NCBI GenBank assembly: GCA_016648135.1
Contig: JADDOH010002293.1
Coordinates: 118,592 to 182,591, forward strand
Direction of reading: 5' to 3'
Source: Agrypnia vestita
Lineage: Eukaryota; Arthropoda; Insecta; Trichoptera; Phryganeidae
Length of the DNA stretch: 64,000 nt
Part shown: positions 46,069-58,142 of the stretch, in pieces
Layout of the letters: each line of letters opens with the position of its first letter
How positions within the stretch are numbered: the first letter of the stretch is position 1
Position numbers and translations under genes: made by a program
The notes under the pieces: generated by a model
What the model saw: only the letters and a program-made list of their open reading frames with translations
What the model was told of the DNA's origin: nothing
Databases searched by the model: none

Positions 46069-46071
46069 GTC

Positions 46072-46905
46072 TAAAACGTGTTTGTTGGCCTATTGGTTAA
46101 GACACTTGCGTAGTGAAACCAGCAAGGTATTTCCTATTCTTATCGTGCAGTTGTTTTTTCTTAAATCCTTCGGTCTTGATTGTAGAAAAATCTTGGAAGT
46201 GAAAATTAACACACTTCACATAGTCTAATCGAGCTGAAATTTTGCACATCGACTTGATGTCAATGACAATGCATTATTACATACATTTGGGGTCACATAT
46301 ACACACACGCACACAAAAAATGCAAATTTATCTCAGATGTTCGGATAAGTACTTCCTTTTTGGTACTAATTCTAAAATGGTTTAAATCATGGACACTTAA
46401 GAATTTATAGCTTTATTTAAAACTGCTACAAAACAATGCTGGTTTGTATTCTGTAAAATGTCAACCAATACAATAAAATTGAAATCAAGACCTCGCATAT
46501 AAAAGATTTATCATGAAAACTATATTTTTATGTTTTAATTTTTATATCAGAAATGTTCTAGAAAATTTACTTAATTCGACGGTTTATTTTGTTCTTTCGC
46601 ATTCTCGGACAATGCCGGTTAATTTAAAATGTAACAATAGCTGTTAAGTCACATTCAGACGCGACATGTCTAGACTGGTGAAATTTGCCGAACTAAGTGC
46701 AGTGCCGAGTATACAAATTAACGCGAAATCAAATTAAATTAGCCAAGAAACCCGAGACCGCAAAGCGAATTTAATTTCTCAGAAAGTCGAGCTCAAACGA
46801 AACGCTAGCGGAATATTCACGTGCGACGAGTATCTCCGTGTGAAATGGTGTCATCGTATTTCGGGAACCGTCGTTAAGACAATAAATATTACGACTACAA
46901 GAAAG
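46072..46905. other. Non-coding stretch
   Basis: GGCCTATTGGTTAAGACACT at 46087 resembles an A box but no B box follows. No gene recognised. Confidence 0.4.
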
Positions 46906-46909
46906 ATCT

Positions 46910-47400
46910 CGAACTTTTTACTCCCTTTATATTAACTCGTGGCATCTGCTTGCTTGCTTGCCGGCTTGCCGTCGAAAAAACTTTGGATCGATTTTTGACT
47001 CTTTTCCCGTGATCCAATCGAGCTGAAACTTTGCAAGCAGACTCGTGGCGACTATCAAGAAGATTATTAAATTTTCCTTAAAAAAATTAATAAGAAATTT
47101 TAATGGTTTTTTCAAATTGGAATCATTACAAAAGTTTGATTACTAGCAACGGCGGCCCGATAACGTCACGCAATATTTTCTAAATTTGAATTACTCCGTC
47201 GATATACATAATAGGTATTTCACTACGAATGTCGAAAATCTAAATTGACTGACAAATGTTTTTAGAATTCAATCTTCAAAGCATGAAGTCTCTTATCAAA
47301 GATCGAAACATCTGACATTTTAGAAATATATTAAATTACTGTAAGTTTAGTGTTATGTTATATGTTTTAATTCGTCTTTAATTGTTGTTATATTTTACTA
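46910..47400 (+). mobile_element. Family J element, internal body
   Basis: Matches 30660-31130 at high identity over nearly 490 bp, from CTTTTTACTCCCTTTATATT to TTTAATTGTTGTTATATTTT, with small indels, including a 60-bp segment (GAATGTCGAAAATCTAAATT) absent from the other copy. Terminal repeats are missing. The 62-codon minus frame is a shadow. Confidence 0.75.
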
Positions 47401-47404
47401 TGAA

Positions 47405-48080
47405 AATACAGGAAATTATTTAGCGATTAATTAATTATCAAATGGACAAAGTCACTTAACGCGAATTAAATTTTACGCTTTCCTTTAAATTACACTATTT
47501 TGCAATATATCACTCGTATATGGACTCGTTATTTTCGCGGGGCAACACATTATTTATCGCTCGTAAAACATTCAATTCCCGCCTGTAATAGTCCCATTTA
47601 TTTATTTCGCCACTTAGGTAAAAACTCGCTTCGTTTTCGCTCGATATCTGCCGCATCGTAATTTGGCACCTGGCCGTCGTCTCGCGACTTACTTCGCGCT
47701 GAACGATCTGTCAAAACAAACTCCCGCTCCGCGGCGTAGTCCCGGTATTTATACCCAAACGCTGTTTTTTTCGAACTCGAGAAGTTTATTTTCCTTTTTA
47801 GTGTTTAGGAGAAGGTTCCCGTCGCTTCTAGGCTGTTTTAGTCGTTTGTAGACGTTTCCCGAAGGTTGAAGATAACTATAGACTGTTCAGAGCCTTCCAT
47901 AGTGTTTTTCCAAAGTAACTTCCTACTGCTTGCCATTCCGTGACAATATAAATAAAATTAGCTTTACCGTTCAGACAAAAAAATTGAGAACAAAAATGTC
48001 ACATGAATTATAATCATAATATTATTGATGGATTTGGCATTAACATCGTAGAAATTATTCATGATGATCATTAAATAAGT
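47405..48080. other. Non-coding stretch
   Basis: GC rises at 47640-47830, where a 62-codon open frame (47663-47851) has no motif. Nothing certain. Confidence 0.35.
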
Positions 48081-48084
48081 TTTA

Positions 48085-48540
48085 TTGGGCTTTTACCAGG
48101 CTTACAACCTGTCTTAAGGCTGGCTTAAGTAATCATTTAACACAATATGTCAATGATTCCACCCAAGATCAACCACACATCTATCAAATTTGGAAAGTTG
48201 TATACATGTTGTTTAGGCCGGTGCCACTCTACGCGGTGCCACACTATGCGCCGCGTCTCTTCCGTCGCGGAACGCCGCTGCATTTCTTTCATTCATTCAA
48301 ACACACTACGCGGATGATCGGTCGATCAATTTGCTTTGCCGATTTGACGCGACGGAAAAGACGCGGCGCAAGATACGCGCAGTGTGGCGCCGGCCTTAGG
48401 TCGTAGAAACGCCCAATAAAGACTTCCATATATACTTTCCCATGTACATATCCTCATCTCTGCGAGAAACCTGTAATTAATGATTATCCCTCTGTGGAAA
48501 AAATCCCGTAATTGTGTTCTTAGAATACATCAGAATTATT
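48085..48540. repeat. Family E fold-back, split by a MITE
   Basis: The left part (GGCTTACAACCTGTCTTAAG, minus orientation) and the right part (AAGACTTCCATATATACTTT ... ATCCCTCTGTGGAAAAAATC, plus orientation) are the same arrangement as 1490-1870. The MITE 48216-48395 lies between them. Confidence 0.65.
48216..48395. mobile_element. Harbinger-type MITE, 180 bp, TTA duplication
   Basis: Flanked by TTA at 48213-48215 and 48396-48398. The ends are GGCCGGTGCCACTCTACGCG and the complement of GGCCGGCGCCACACTGCGCG, and the similarity continues inward through GCCGCGTCT-TTCCGTCGCG for about 50 bp. Very GC-rich against AT-rich flanks. TTA duplications are typical of PIF/Harbinger MITEs. The 66-codon frame over it is not a gene. 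Confidence 0.8.
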
Positions 48541-48544
48541 TTAC

Positions 48545-50940
48545 GTTTTGTCTCCGTTCGAGTCTTCAGCGACGTTCCTGGTCAGCTGCAGCGTAATTAA
48601 AAGCTACACATTCTTGCGAGAGTCGATTACCGCTGTCGCCGACGGCGAAATGGCTTGGTTCGTTGCACCAAGGTGTTTGCTGAACCACATTCTGATGTTA
48701 ATATTGACTGATAATTATTATATACGTCGTGACAGCAAGCAAGCATGCAACTTTAATACGATCAGCGAAATGCTTCACTGTGTCAATAATAGTACCGTTT
48801 TACAGTAGTAGCGGTATTAAACGAACCTTTAGATACAACCTTGAAAATCAACTCTTTGATAAACAAATATTTGAGTTCTAATATAGCAGGAGCCAGCGAC
48901 CGCCAGACTTACATTATAATATGAAATATTTTATGTACATGTAGGTAAGAAGTTTTGGATATTATGACATTCGAGCTGGGGGGATTTTGGCAGATAACAG
49001 GTAGTATATGTGCAAAAAATGTGTAGGGTAAACGTTACAATATATGGTATCGGCTAATATTGTTAAATGGTGGCCCGAATAAAATATATAAAATTCAAAT
49101 TTGTTACCGTAACGTAGATGCCACGATTATTTATGGAGCTGCAAAGCGTCTGACGGAAGAAATGACCCGCGAAAAGCGTCTGACAATGATTTATATGAGG
49201 GTAAAGTACTACCCATGGCAAATAGATTTGCTACTGTTTTTTAAAAATTATTGACTTTTTAGAAGAACTAATATATATTTCTTTCTTAATTTTATTAATA
49301 ATTGTGCTTTTTCTCAATAATAACTGACTTCCAAATTAAAAAAGATCGGAATATTAAAAAAAAAAAAAATTTGATTTAACTGAAATAAATCGGATTATTT
49401 TGATTTTTTTTAAAAAATCATGATTTTTATCAACCCTGGTTTTAATTCGCAGAATTAATCACCAAATTAATTTAAAATGTCAAGATGTTTTTGTTTTAAT
49501 CTTGAATAAGTGTCGTTGAGTTCACCATTCGATTATTAGGGTAACTTGGATATGATACGAGTGTATTCATTATATTATATCGGGCGAAAAAAATAATTCC
49601 GATCTGTTGCGAATCCATGGTTCTCGCAGTACTCTTTTGAAACTTATTTACTGCACGAAGGGCGTAACGACTTTAATGAAATTACGAGTACATATATACC
49701 TTGGCGAAAATTTCGAGACTCAATTACGCATAAAAATTTCCGCATCGTTCCTTAGTATCATAATCAAAAAATAAGCGATTGTCCTTATGATGTTAAGAGG
49801 ATTAATTTTGCATTTGCATCCTTCGTACATAAGAACGACGTCGTACATAATTACAACTTACTTCCTACTGCGTCAGTCAAAATAACCACTCAAGTAAAAG
49901 TAAAGAATGCGTTGTGTATATTTGTGGTTGGTCTTCCCCAGTACGATTTTGGTAGGTAAGTCATGTTCTTTCGTCTTCACTGCTTCCGAGAATTGCCGAC
50001 CGAACCAACCACTTGGAAACCAGTTCCTGGCAATTTAAAAGATGGTCCATTATCAATGTGCCATTTCTTGAAGCAGATTTAATAATTTTCCTTGTAGAAA
50101 CATGCACGCATATATAAATTGATCTCATATCTGAAAAATCAGCTGGTTCACAATGCCATACTGCCTTTCGACAGGGGCATTGATGTAAAGATGACAAGCA
50201 ATCAGGTAATGGTCTCAAGATCTCAAAGCCCTAGTAGGATCCACGTTTGTTGATCAATAACTGGATATAAATTCTGTTACTCTCACTCCGTTCATTTCAA
50301 GTATCTGGTATCACGTAAATATGCGACACAGCGTATTCAAGACACAGGTTTGTCCCGATTAAAGCACTGAAATCAGGAATTCTGAATAAGTTTTTGATTT
50401 TTTATTGTATTTTAATTTATTGAAGTTAAAAAGTTGTCAAGTACTTATGTAAAAAGGATCGAAAAGAGCAATCGCTTTTAAAACGTTTATTGTAATAAAA
50501 CTGTTTAACCGATTAAAATAATAATTTATATCCATTAAAGATAATCGTTTATTTCGCAATAACTCGTATGAAGTATAAACCCCACGGGTTTAAGCAATTT
50601 TCTTTAATTCTAAAACATCGTTCGTTTGGCAATGTATTATGGTTAAAATAATTTAGTTACTGCCATTGAAATAAAACACATTAATTTAAAATATACGGAA
50701 CTACCTATCACATTTTTTTATGGAATCGTATCAAATTAATACATATTTATTTGATACAATTCCATACAAAGTTCTCTTAAAGATCTTCTTAAAGTCTTGA
50801 ATTGTGTTGCTTAAAAGCGAAGCAAAAAGCTGTCATTTTAGATGTATAAAATGTTAGCTCTTTCTTTGTGTCTTGTGTGTTTAATGTTCTACGAATTTAT
50901 CGACCCCATGTTTTATATTTTTACAATATATTAAATAACC
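48545..50940. other. Non-coding stretch
   Basis: Over 2 kb without a recognised gene. Open frames at 48548-48808, 49060-49254 and 49961-50218 show no motif, splice context or composition shift. A poly-A run lies at 49357-49369. Confidence 0.4.
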
Positions 50941-50944
50941 TTAT

Positions 50945-51402
50945 TTCATATTTTCTTTCTTCTTTCTTCTTCCCCAGCCTTCATCTGATCACTGCTGGAT
51001 ATAGGCCTCTTCCATACCCTTCCATCCTTTCTTGTTATTTGCTAGTTGTAGCCATTTCTTCCCCCCCACAGCGGCTATATCGCCGGCCCATCTGTTTTGA
51101 GGTCTTCCGACGCCTCTTTTATTTTCCCTAGGTCTCCTTTTCAGAACTCTGGTAGTCCATCTTATAGCATCTTGCCTTGCAACATGCCCTGCCCATTGCA
51201 ATTTTAGCTTCATCACACGATCCATGATATCCACTACTCTAGTTCTTCGTCTAATTTCATAATTTCTCATTTTATCCCTTAGGCTTACGCCAAGCATGGA
51301 TCTCTCCGTGGATCGTTGTGTGCATTTGAGCTTTTCTATGTACATTTTTCTTTGTAAGGGCCATCGTCTCCACTCCGTATGCAACAGACAGTTAATAAAC
51401 AC
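50945..51402 (-). pseudogene. LINE 3' fragment (RTE-like C-terminal tail and 3' UTR)
   Basis: The minus strand encodes, from 51402 to 50989, the tail that follows the reverse-transcriptase domain of an RTE-like LINE. Order of words: TERSMLGVSLRDKMRN, EIRRRTRVVDI, LQWAGHVARQD, RWTTRVL, VGRPQNRWAGDI, then a Trp/Gly-rich WKGMEEAYIQQ end and stop. The 3' UTR includes CTGATCACTGCTGGATATAG near 50985. The tail frame is open for about 120 codons but the polymerase domain is absent, so it is a truncated dead copy. Family differs from L1. Confidence 0.75.
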
Positions 51403-51409
51403 TAAGCCA

Positions 51410-52350
51410 ATTGAATTTTTGCATAGTCTGCATAGTTTTTCATTTACCGAAATAAATGTAATTTAATTTTACTTTATACACAGAACAGCTTAATATGTTT
51501 AAATTTTGCCATGCACCCTAATGACATCACAAACTGATGATATCTTTTAGCTCTCATTCCCATTTAGTTTCTTAGTTATTTAAATTGTCGCTCGCTGATT
51601 TTCATTTGGCTGCATCATCCCACTTAACTGCGATGGCAACGAGATTAGTTGTCTGCAGCCAACATGCAAATATGATTATATTTCAATCGTGTTGGACGAT
51701 GGCCTGCCCGTATCTCTAAGTTCAGCAATAAATTGAGATGGAATTATCGTGAAACGAAGCCGCGTGGACGAGACGGTCCTCGGCGCCAAGAGTGTCGCGT
51801 CGATTTGACTCGTCAGGCTGAAATTACAGCACATCATGAGCAAGATAGGCGACGAAATCGGTAGACCACTATGTATCGCATTTGAATCTAAGAATCTATT
51901 TGTGTAATATTCTAAACACGTTATCCATTCACAGTAAATAGTACTTGCAACTTTTTGGGTGACACTGCTCCACTAATCTCAGCTTGCTACACAGTGGCGG
52001 CAACAAATTACCAGGCCTCCAGTCATGTGCACCTCCGCATCACCAGAGAACACACTCCATTTAACTTCTTTAGTTGAATTTGATTTTTATACAAGTGTCT
52101 CGTAGACAGTAGCTAAAAATTCGGAGGAATATTCTTCATTCAATTTTGGACAGAAAATATTATCTACACTTTAGGAAATGTCAACAGATAGGCGCCATCA
52201 AAGTTTGCACTTTTTATTAATATTTCTGGCTTATAATTATTGCATGAATACACTACACCAAAAATTGTCGTTCTAAGGGAGGAGGGAGGGGGTGGAAGAA
52301 ATGGCGAACGTAGTCATGACAAAGGGTCCTGAAAAAGTCGACGTCAAGTC
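51410..52350. other. Non-coding stretch
   Basis: A decayed family H/F relative lies at 52118-52230 (CATTCAATTTTGGACAGAAA, CATCAAAGTTTGCAC). A G-rich run GGGAGGAGGGAGGGGG is at 52276-52292. No gene recognised. Confidence 0.4.
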
Positions 52351-52695
52351 GTAAACCTTGCGGCTTCCATCTCTTCCTTATTCCGCGCGGCGGGCCCGGA
52401 TTCGGGGACTTTTTGGTCTCTTTCCGGCGAGACCGTGGAGGCTAATTATCACATGTTCAAAACATTCTCTCCTCTCATCACGACATATGAGAGGACCAAA
52501 GTGCAGTCCAATTCTTCATCCAGGGGGAAAAAGCGTAGGAAGACGCCGTACCAACTGGTACCAACTTAACTCGATTGAGTTTTTCCGTGCGGCGGTGAAC
52601 AGAATCATGATCGCCAATACGATGGCCGACTTCCGATAAGATATATTGCAATTCATGCTCGTGGCACCACCGCCCTTGCTTATTTGTTTTCATTA

Positions 52696-53468
52696 AGCCA
52701 TGTATTCACTAGGGGACAAATCGCGAAACATTCCGCGTGGCATGTCGCTTCAACATCTACGCTCATGTTTCGGGGACAATGACGCGGTCATTTGTCGTGT
52801 ACACACCGGGACTCGCATATCATTTGTCGTCCGATGAGGTTATGTTGACAGCTGCGTATCTATGTACACTTGCCGCCCGGTGAGGTTAGGATGACAGCTG
52901 CGTATTTATTTATTTTAACGAGTTTATCGAAACGTAAGAGGAGAAAAAGGTGGTAGGTGCGAAATTATTTACTGTAAAAAGAAAGAAGGATGGATATTCT
53001 ATGCGATCTTCGAATGTCTGACGGATCGTTTCTCAATTTCACTCGAATGACAACAACTGATTTTGACAATTTATTACAAATAATCAGGCCTTCCATAGCC
53101 AAGCGAGACAATATTAAGGAACGCTGTTGGCCCTCACATCATTTTATTTTTATATTCACGGTTTGAAGTGTCCCACAAAATTGTACAGCGATGAGTTGGA
53201 GAACAATAATTTCGTTTCCCCACATTAATGTCATTTGACAGATATAACGCATGCGCATTTACTTGTAAACATACCGCGTGATACTGACGCGCAGCCCCCG
53301 TGAGCCCGCTCGAGTACCGTGCGCATGGCAACGTTTCCGCGGCACGTAGAAATGCCCCGCTATGTTGTGCGCGACGTCGCGGAACAGTGCGCGACGTTGC
53401 AACGTCACGTAGACTCTATGCCGCGCGTGATGTTGAGAGATAATATGTCCCCCAGTGAATACATGGCT
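52696..53468 (+). mobile_element. PIF/Harbinger element, non-autonomous, 773 bp
   Basis: TTA duplications at 52693-52695 and 53469-53471. The TIRs start AGCCATGTATTCACT (perfect for 15 bp) and continue GGGGACA with one mismatch. Inside, 52930-53110 on the plus strand encodes a Harbinger nuclease remnant (see next). Near 52830-52910 a 30-bp segment containing TGACAGCTGCGTAT is duplicated. Confidence 0.9.
52930..53110 (+). pseudogene. Harbinger transposase N-terminal remnant
   Basis: Encodes RKRRKRW, a stop, VRNYLL, a stop, then LRMSDGSFLNFTRM and TTTDFDNLLQIIRPSIAKRD, the region ahead of the DDE nuclease in PIF/Harbinger proteins (basic, W-rich, then F..FLRM and F..LL..I.P.I...D). Two stops interrupt it and the catalytic core is missing. 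Confidence 0.75.
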
Positions 53469-53968
53469 TTAGTCGTTTCGCCACTTGTAGTTCCAACGCA
53501 ATTTCGGCTTTACTTGTCGGCGCTAAGCGACTGTCGTTTACATCTGTCATTGTTGCATCTGGGGAAGCACGCCCAGCTGGCACGGGTCCATCCGATACAT
53601 TTAGCCGCACCGACCTGCCGAGTCTCACCGGTGACCGTTTGTTTCACGCCGGGGCTTGCGGGTGAATTGTGCGAATACTTGGTCGAGCCGCGTGACGGCA
53701 GCCTGTGCCAAACATTCTCTCAAAGTTATTGGACTCGGATTTTTGTCACCATGTTAAGGGTGGTAGGTGATGAAACGTTCACAGGTATCCAAAAACGTGG
53801 GATGATAGATATTCTAGGAATGTCACGCGTGTGGTCCATGTCGCACGAACAGTGGATTAATCTATTCTGCAATCCCGCGCTAAGGCAGGACATTCTAGAC
53901 CAGACCCCTCATAATCCTACCACATTCACATAATCAGTCTTTTATTTGTTATGACAACACAAATAATA

Positions 53969-54198
53969 TAATTATAGTTTATAGAAATAAACTTTATTTA
54001 CACCACTTTTTTATCGAAAAAAATTCAACATGTTTCAAAGCCAATGGCCCCTTCATCAGGATAACAAATATATATTTATATGTAAATATATATTTGTTAT
54101 CCTGATGAAGGGGCCATTGGATTTGAAACATGTTGAATTTTTTTCAATAAAAAAGTAGTGTAAACAAAGTTTATTTCTATAAATTATAATTATTATGT
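53969..54198. repeat. Fold-back with paired hammerhead-like motifs, family C copy 2
   Basis: Two arms of about 110 bp meet near 54078-54082. The words AACATGTTTCAAAGCCAATG (left) and CATTGGATTTGAAACATGTT (right) are inverted with few changes. On the plus strand CTGATGA is at 54102-54108 and GAAAC at 54125-54129; the left arm gives the same on the minus strand, with GCC-ATT-GGC as stem II. So each strand can show a hammerhead-like core. Stem II is weaker than in family B. Confidence 0.6.
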
Positions 54199-54199
54199 C

Positions 54200-57100
54200 A
54201 CCACAAAATAATTTTGCTTTGTTTGAAGAAGAAGCAAAAAATATAACATTGAATCTACGAAATTTAATATGCAATTTAACTCGTGAGTACTGTGTATTAG
54301 TTTGAATATCAGTGGCGGGTGCCATTATGATAAAATAACATTTTTATTACCCTAATCGTTTATATACTTGTGTCTTCAATTATGTCTACACGCCGCCGTT
54401 TGCACCACATTTTATTATATGACGTCATGTCCTCATTAGATACCGATGTTGAAATATTTCTAAAACCATTTTGAATTTCTAAAACATTACGTTCTTTCAA
54501 ACTTATATAACGAAGAATTCCTTCGCAGATTACTAGACACTGCAAGCTGCATAAATGATCAACAAAATATTTTTTGACTTGTAAAAATTGTATCGCGTAA
54601 TACTGCAGTAGCTTATGGAGCCCAGACACTGACTTTTATACAACAGATTATATCAAAACTGATCATAGTGAGGCTTACGGACGAGAGATGGTTCTGGAAG
54701 ATCATGAAGTCGGTGTCCATGACTGGGCGGTAGAAATAAAGGTCGACCACAAACCTATAGGTAGGCCTAGGTACCATAATTTTTGGAAGGCAATTACGAA
54801 CATGCTTGTTTTACTATCTTACAACGGATCAGAAAAGTATGAAAATCAGGAACAATAAAAAATAATTAAAATATAGACATATGATTGATTCAAATTTCTG
54901 ACATTATAAATACTCTACACACATACATGTAAATCGAGTATATAGGAAATTGACGCTTTAATCCAATATACTGATTTGATCGATAAACACAATTATTTTC
55001 ATACAAAATTTTAAATGAGAAAATGTCAAATTACTTTAAAATTAAATAACATATAACACAGATATATTTATGGACATATTACATGAAACCCAAAGGAAAT
55101 ACCAGCCCCAAATAGATAAAAAATGCACCAAACTTGTTTATGTTACAATAATCTCTCAGAGAATGTGAAAAAAAACCCAGATATATTAACATATTTAAGA
55201 AGGATTGCAGATGTCCCTTCACAGAGTAAAATACAATTATCGTATTAACGTGCGTGTATAGTGAAACGCGTGGTTAATATTAGTTTATGATAAAATTGTC
55301 TTATTAACTAAATATAGACATAAATAAACAAATACAATGTATCAGTTTCCATTCAAATCTGTCTACGTGTTACACATTGAATGAGATCAATAACAATAAT
55401 GGCGATAAGGCGTGCAAATTGTTAATATGACATATTTTCATAGAGTGAATGTGTCAAATTCACTTATTTCATGGGAAAAGTAAGAAGCTTTTTAATGTAA
55501 ATTTCGATTCTTTAAAATTTTTCAACGGACAACCTTCCAGCATACATAAGTAAAGTAAAAATTATAAACGTATGTTAGACCTATCTGTGTGCAGAACGGT
55601 GTCGTGTATGGATGTGAATTGCACATACAAGATCGCAGAATTTGAGGGAGGCCTGTACTCAAATATGGATGCACAACGTTTGATGAAGGAGACGAAAATA
55701 CTCTTACACGTAAGAGGATTATGTTCTCGAGTTTTCACGTTTCGGGTCGCTTAGAATCTTCCGTTTAATTTTCTGGGTTCCTCTGCAATGTGTATCCGAT
55801 ACTCTTCGATACCAACATTTAAGATCACATTGCTTTGCAATACCATGTCGAAAGCAGGGCGGTGTATAATCTTACAACGAGGTTTGAAATGTCGGCTGAA
55901 CAGCCCAAAAAACTGAACAAGGAAGACTAAAATTGTCTAATAGACATTCCATAGCTATTTACGTGCTTGAAGATTTTTCTTTTAATTATTTTATCTATTA
56001 TGTTCAGCGACCTTGTGATTCTTTGGTTCGATTGCCTAATTAAGTGTCTATGTATGTTGACATTAAACACAATCTTACAGCGATTTTCGTTCTCGCCTCT
56101 CTAGTAATCGATTGCAATCATGTCGTATAAATATTCTAGACGGAAACACTAGCAGTGAGGTGCTATTCAACATTCATTGCTTGAACTGGAGTTCATATTG
56201 CATTATATACATATATATTGGTGACCCTTGTATCGACTCTGACTCGAGATCCGCTGCCGTTATTGCGTAATTGTGCCAATTTATGCTGCGGAGGAAATAA
56301 AAATAAAAACTTGTTGGACGTTGAGACGGTAAGTGTCCTCATGGCAAATTAGGACATTTCGATGCAAATTGTGTCTCATTTTTTTTGAGAAAACTCGTTG
56401 GAGTTTTCGCGAAGGTCAATGGTGTATTAAATAAGCAGGTAATTTCATCATGGACACATCACATCATGGAGGCTTTAGAACAATATTATTATTGTAAAAT
56501 TTTCAAAGAAAGTACTTTGGTTTGATATTATATAGTAATATACTTTAATTAATACTTTTGCTTTTAAACCATTTTATTAGTATTATATAGATTATTATTT
56601 ATTTTTTTATATTGTTTTTTTATTATTATTATTTATATTATATTGTTAATATTATTTTTATATTGAAAATCATTTTCATTTCTATATATTTTTATCATTC
56701 GTGACGTTTATTAATAATTTTATATTGTTCAGAGCATTATCAATTTGATGACAGAACATGGGTATAGAATAATAAATAATGCTCATCACATACGTTTACT
56801 ACGAAGACTGACTACTCACCAAAGCCAAAAAAATTACAGTGGATATGAATTGTGCGTTTGCAATGAATTATAGATTATATACATAATATAAAATATTATA
56901 AATAATGTCTGTATAGCAATGCAAAATAAAATTAAATGCTCAAAAATCAATGACCAACGTCAACATAGGAATACACATTTTTAGCAAGGTTTTTATTTGA
57001 GTTATATGAAAATTAATGATTTTTTGATATTCGATATAAGTTGCTTTCATTATAATCCAACATTCTAAGAAGATAAGTAAAAATATTTTTATATAAATGC

Positions 57101-57555
57101 AAATTTTTAAGCCGCTTATCTCCGTAACTTTTCATTTTATTATGATTAGAACATTTTCGGTCTTAAATACGAGTCGAAAATGTTTCAAGATTAATGTCGA
57201 CTCATAATTTATAACATATTCGTGATATCGGTTTAAAGTTCGCGATATTACTGTGGTAGGTCTCGAGTATGGAGTACGCACGCTTCTTTATTGCCAATTT
57301 TGTATATATGCAGGAGATCAGCAATGCCTACTGTTGTGCGCTTAGGTTGGTTACCTTTATAACTTTTGAAATTTCGGGGATTTTTGAACGATTCTTTCTG
57401 GGCCTTATTTAGGAAGGATCTAGAAGGAAAAACTGCAAAAAGTATTGTCACCATTTTTATGAGAGTACTTCCTTTAACTACTCTAGAGCTACGGATATGA
57501 GAGCCCCAGCTGCTAAAACAGTCTCGGAGAAATGAATGGTGGGATCGTTCAATAT
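54200..57555. other. Long AT-rich non-coding stretch
   Basis: Over 3 kb without a recognised gene. About 57000-57200 is a decayed family F relative (GATATAAGTTGCTTTCATTA, AATGCAAATTTTTAAGCC, TCGACTCATAATTT). Open frames of 60 to 89 codons have no motif. Confidence 0.4.
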
Positions 57556-57563
57556 TATTTTAA

Positions 57564-58138
57564 AAGTACTGATACACATGCTTATTTTGATCATGCTTAT
57601 TGGCATACTCTTGTCATAGAACAGAGACGCTCTTGTTCAAAATGGAAACTTTGCAAACTGAAATAGGAAATTCAAGTGAACCAATAAATCAAAACAGTTC
57701 CTGAGTTTCCATCCGCATATTTTTGATTAGTTTTTATAATTTTTATTGTAAGATTTGAATCATTCATGTCTTGTAATAAAATTTCATAAACATTATTTAC
57801 ACAGCGGTGACCGAGTATTCCACAGATATTCGTGATTCCTATAATAAGTCACGAAAAATAATATATTTTTTGTCATCTCCCTAAAGCGCCATATTTGTTT
57901 CATCTGTCGCGAAATGAGAAAATCGCATTGATAATCGATACTAGCTACGAATGATATTAGCATGCTCATAAGCAAGCTTGTTCACACATGCTCAACATGT
58001 TGAGTGGTGAATGACATTAGCATGCTCATAAATCAACCGGCGGTTGATGTTCGTACACACATGCTACTATAGCAATGGCTCAAGAAGCTCAATACGGTGC
58101 ATGCTCACGTACCACTAATGAGCATGTGTATCAGTACC
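57564..58138. mobile_element. TTAA-flanked TIR element (piggyBac-type MITE), 575 bp
   Basis: Flanked by TTAA at 57560-57563 and 58139-58142. The ends are AAGTACTGATACACATGC and the complement of GGTACTGATACACATGC. TTAA targets are typical of piggyBac. GCATGCTCA-type words recur five times in the right half (from about 57958). A GTTGATG/CATCAACC-type inverted word lies near 58035. Coding capacity absent; the termini do not start with the usual CCC of piggyBac. Confidence 0.7.
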
Positions 58139-58142
58139 TTAA

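Larger units (their letters stand above)
52358..53933 (+). pseudogene. Unassigned protein-coding sequence split by a Harbinger element
   Basis: Three pieces. The distal piece, 53469-53933, is open for 154 codons to a stop at 53931, is GC-richer than its surroundings and has normal-looking mixed amino-acid use (hydrophobic N-terminal part, then Cys, Trp and Phe spread through). Upstream of the transposon, 52579-52692 is open in a frame that becomes continuous with it once the element and one TTA are removed. Further upstream, 52358-52639 is open in another frame, so a frameshift near 52580-52640 is needed to join it. The 50 codons at 53319-53468, which seem to start the distal frame, are transposon DNA. 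I recognise no family. A decayed host gene, a retroelement gag-like gene or an endogenous viral element are all possible; none is shown. Confidence 0.5.

Noticed and set aside
46087..46130. A-box-like sequence as a tRNA
   Set aside because: No B box or cloverleaf follows.
53319..53468. First 50 codons of an apparent 204-codon gene
   Set aside because: They lie inside the Harbinger right end; the native frame begins only at the TTA at 53469.
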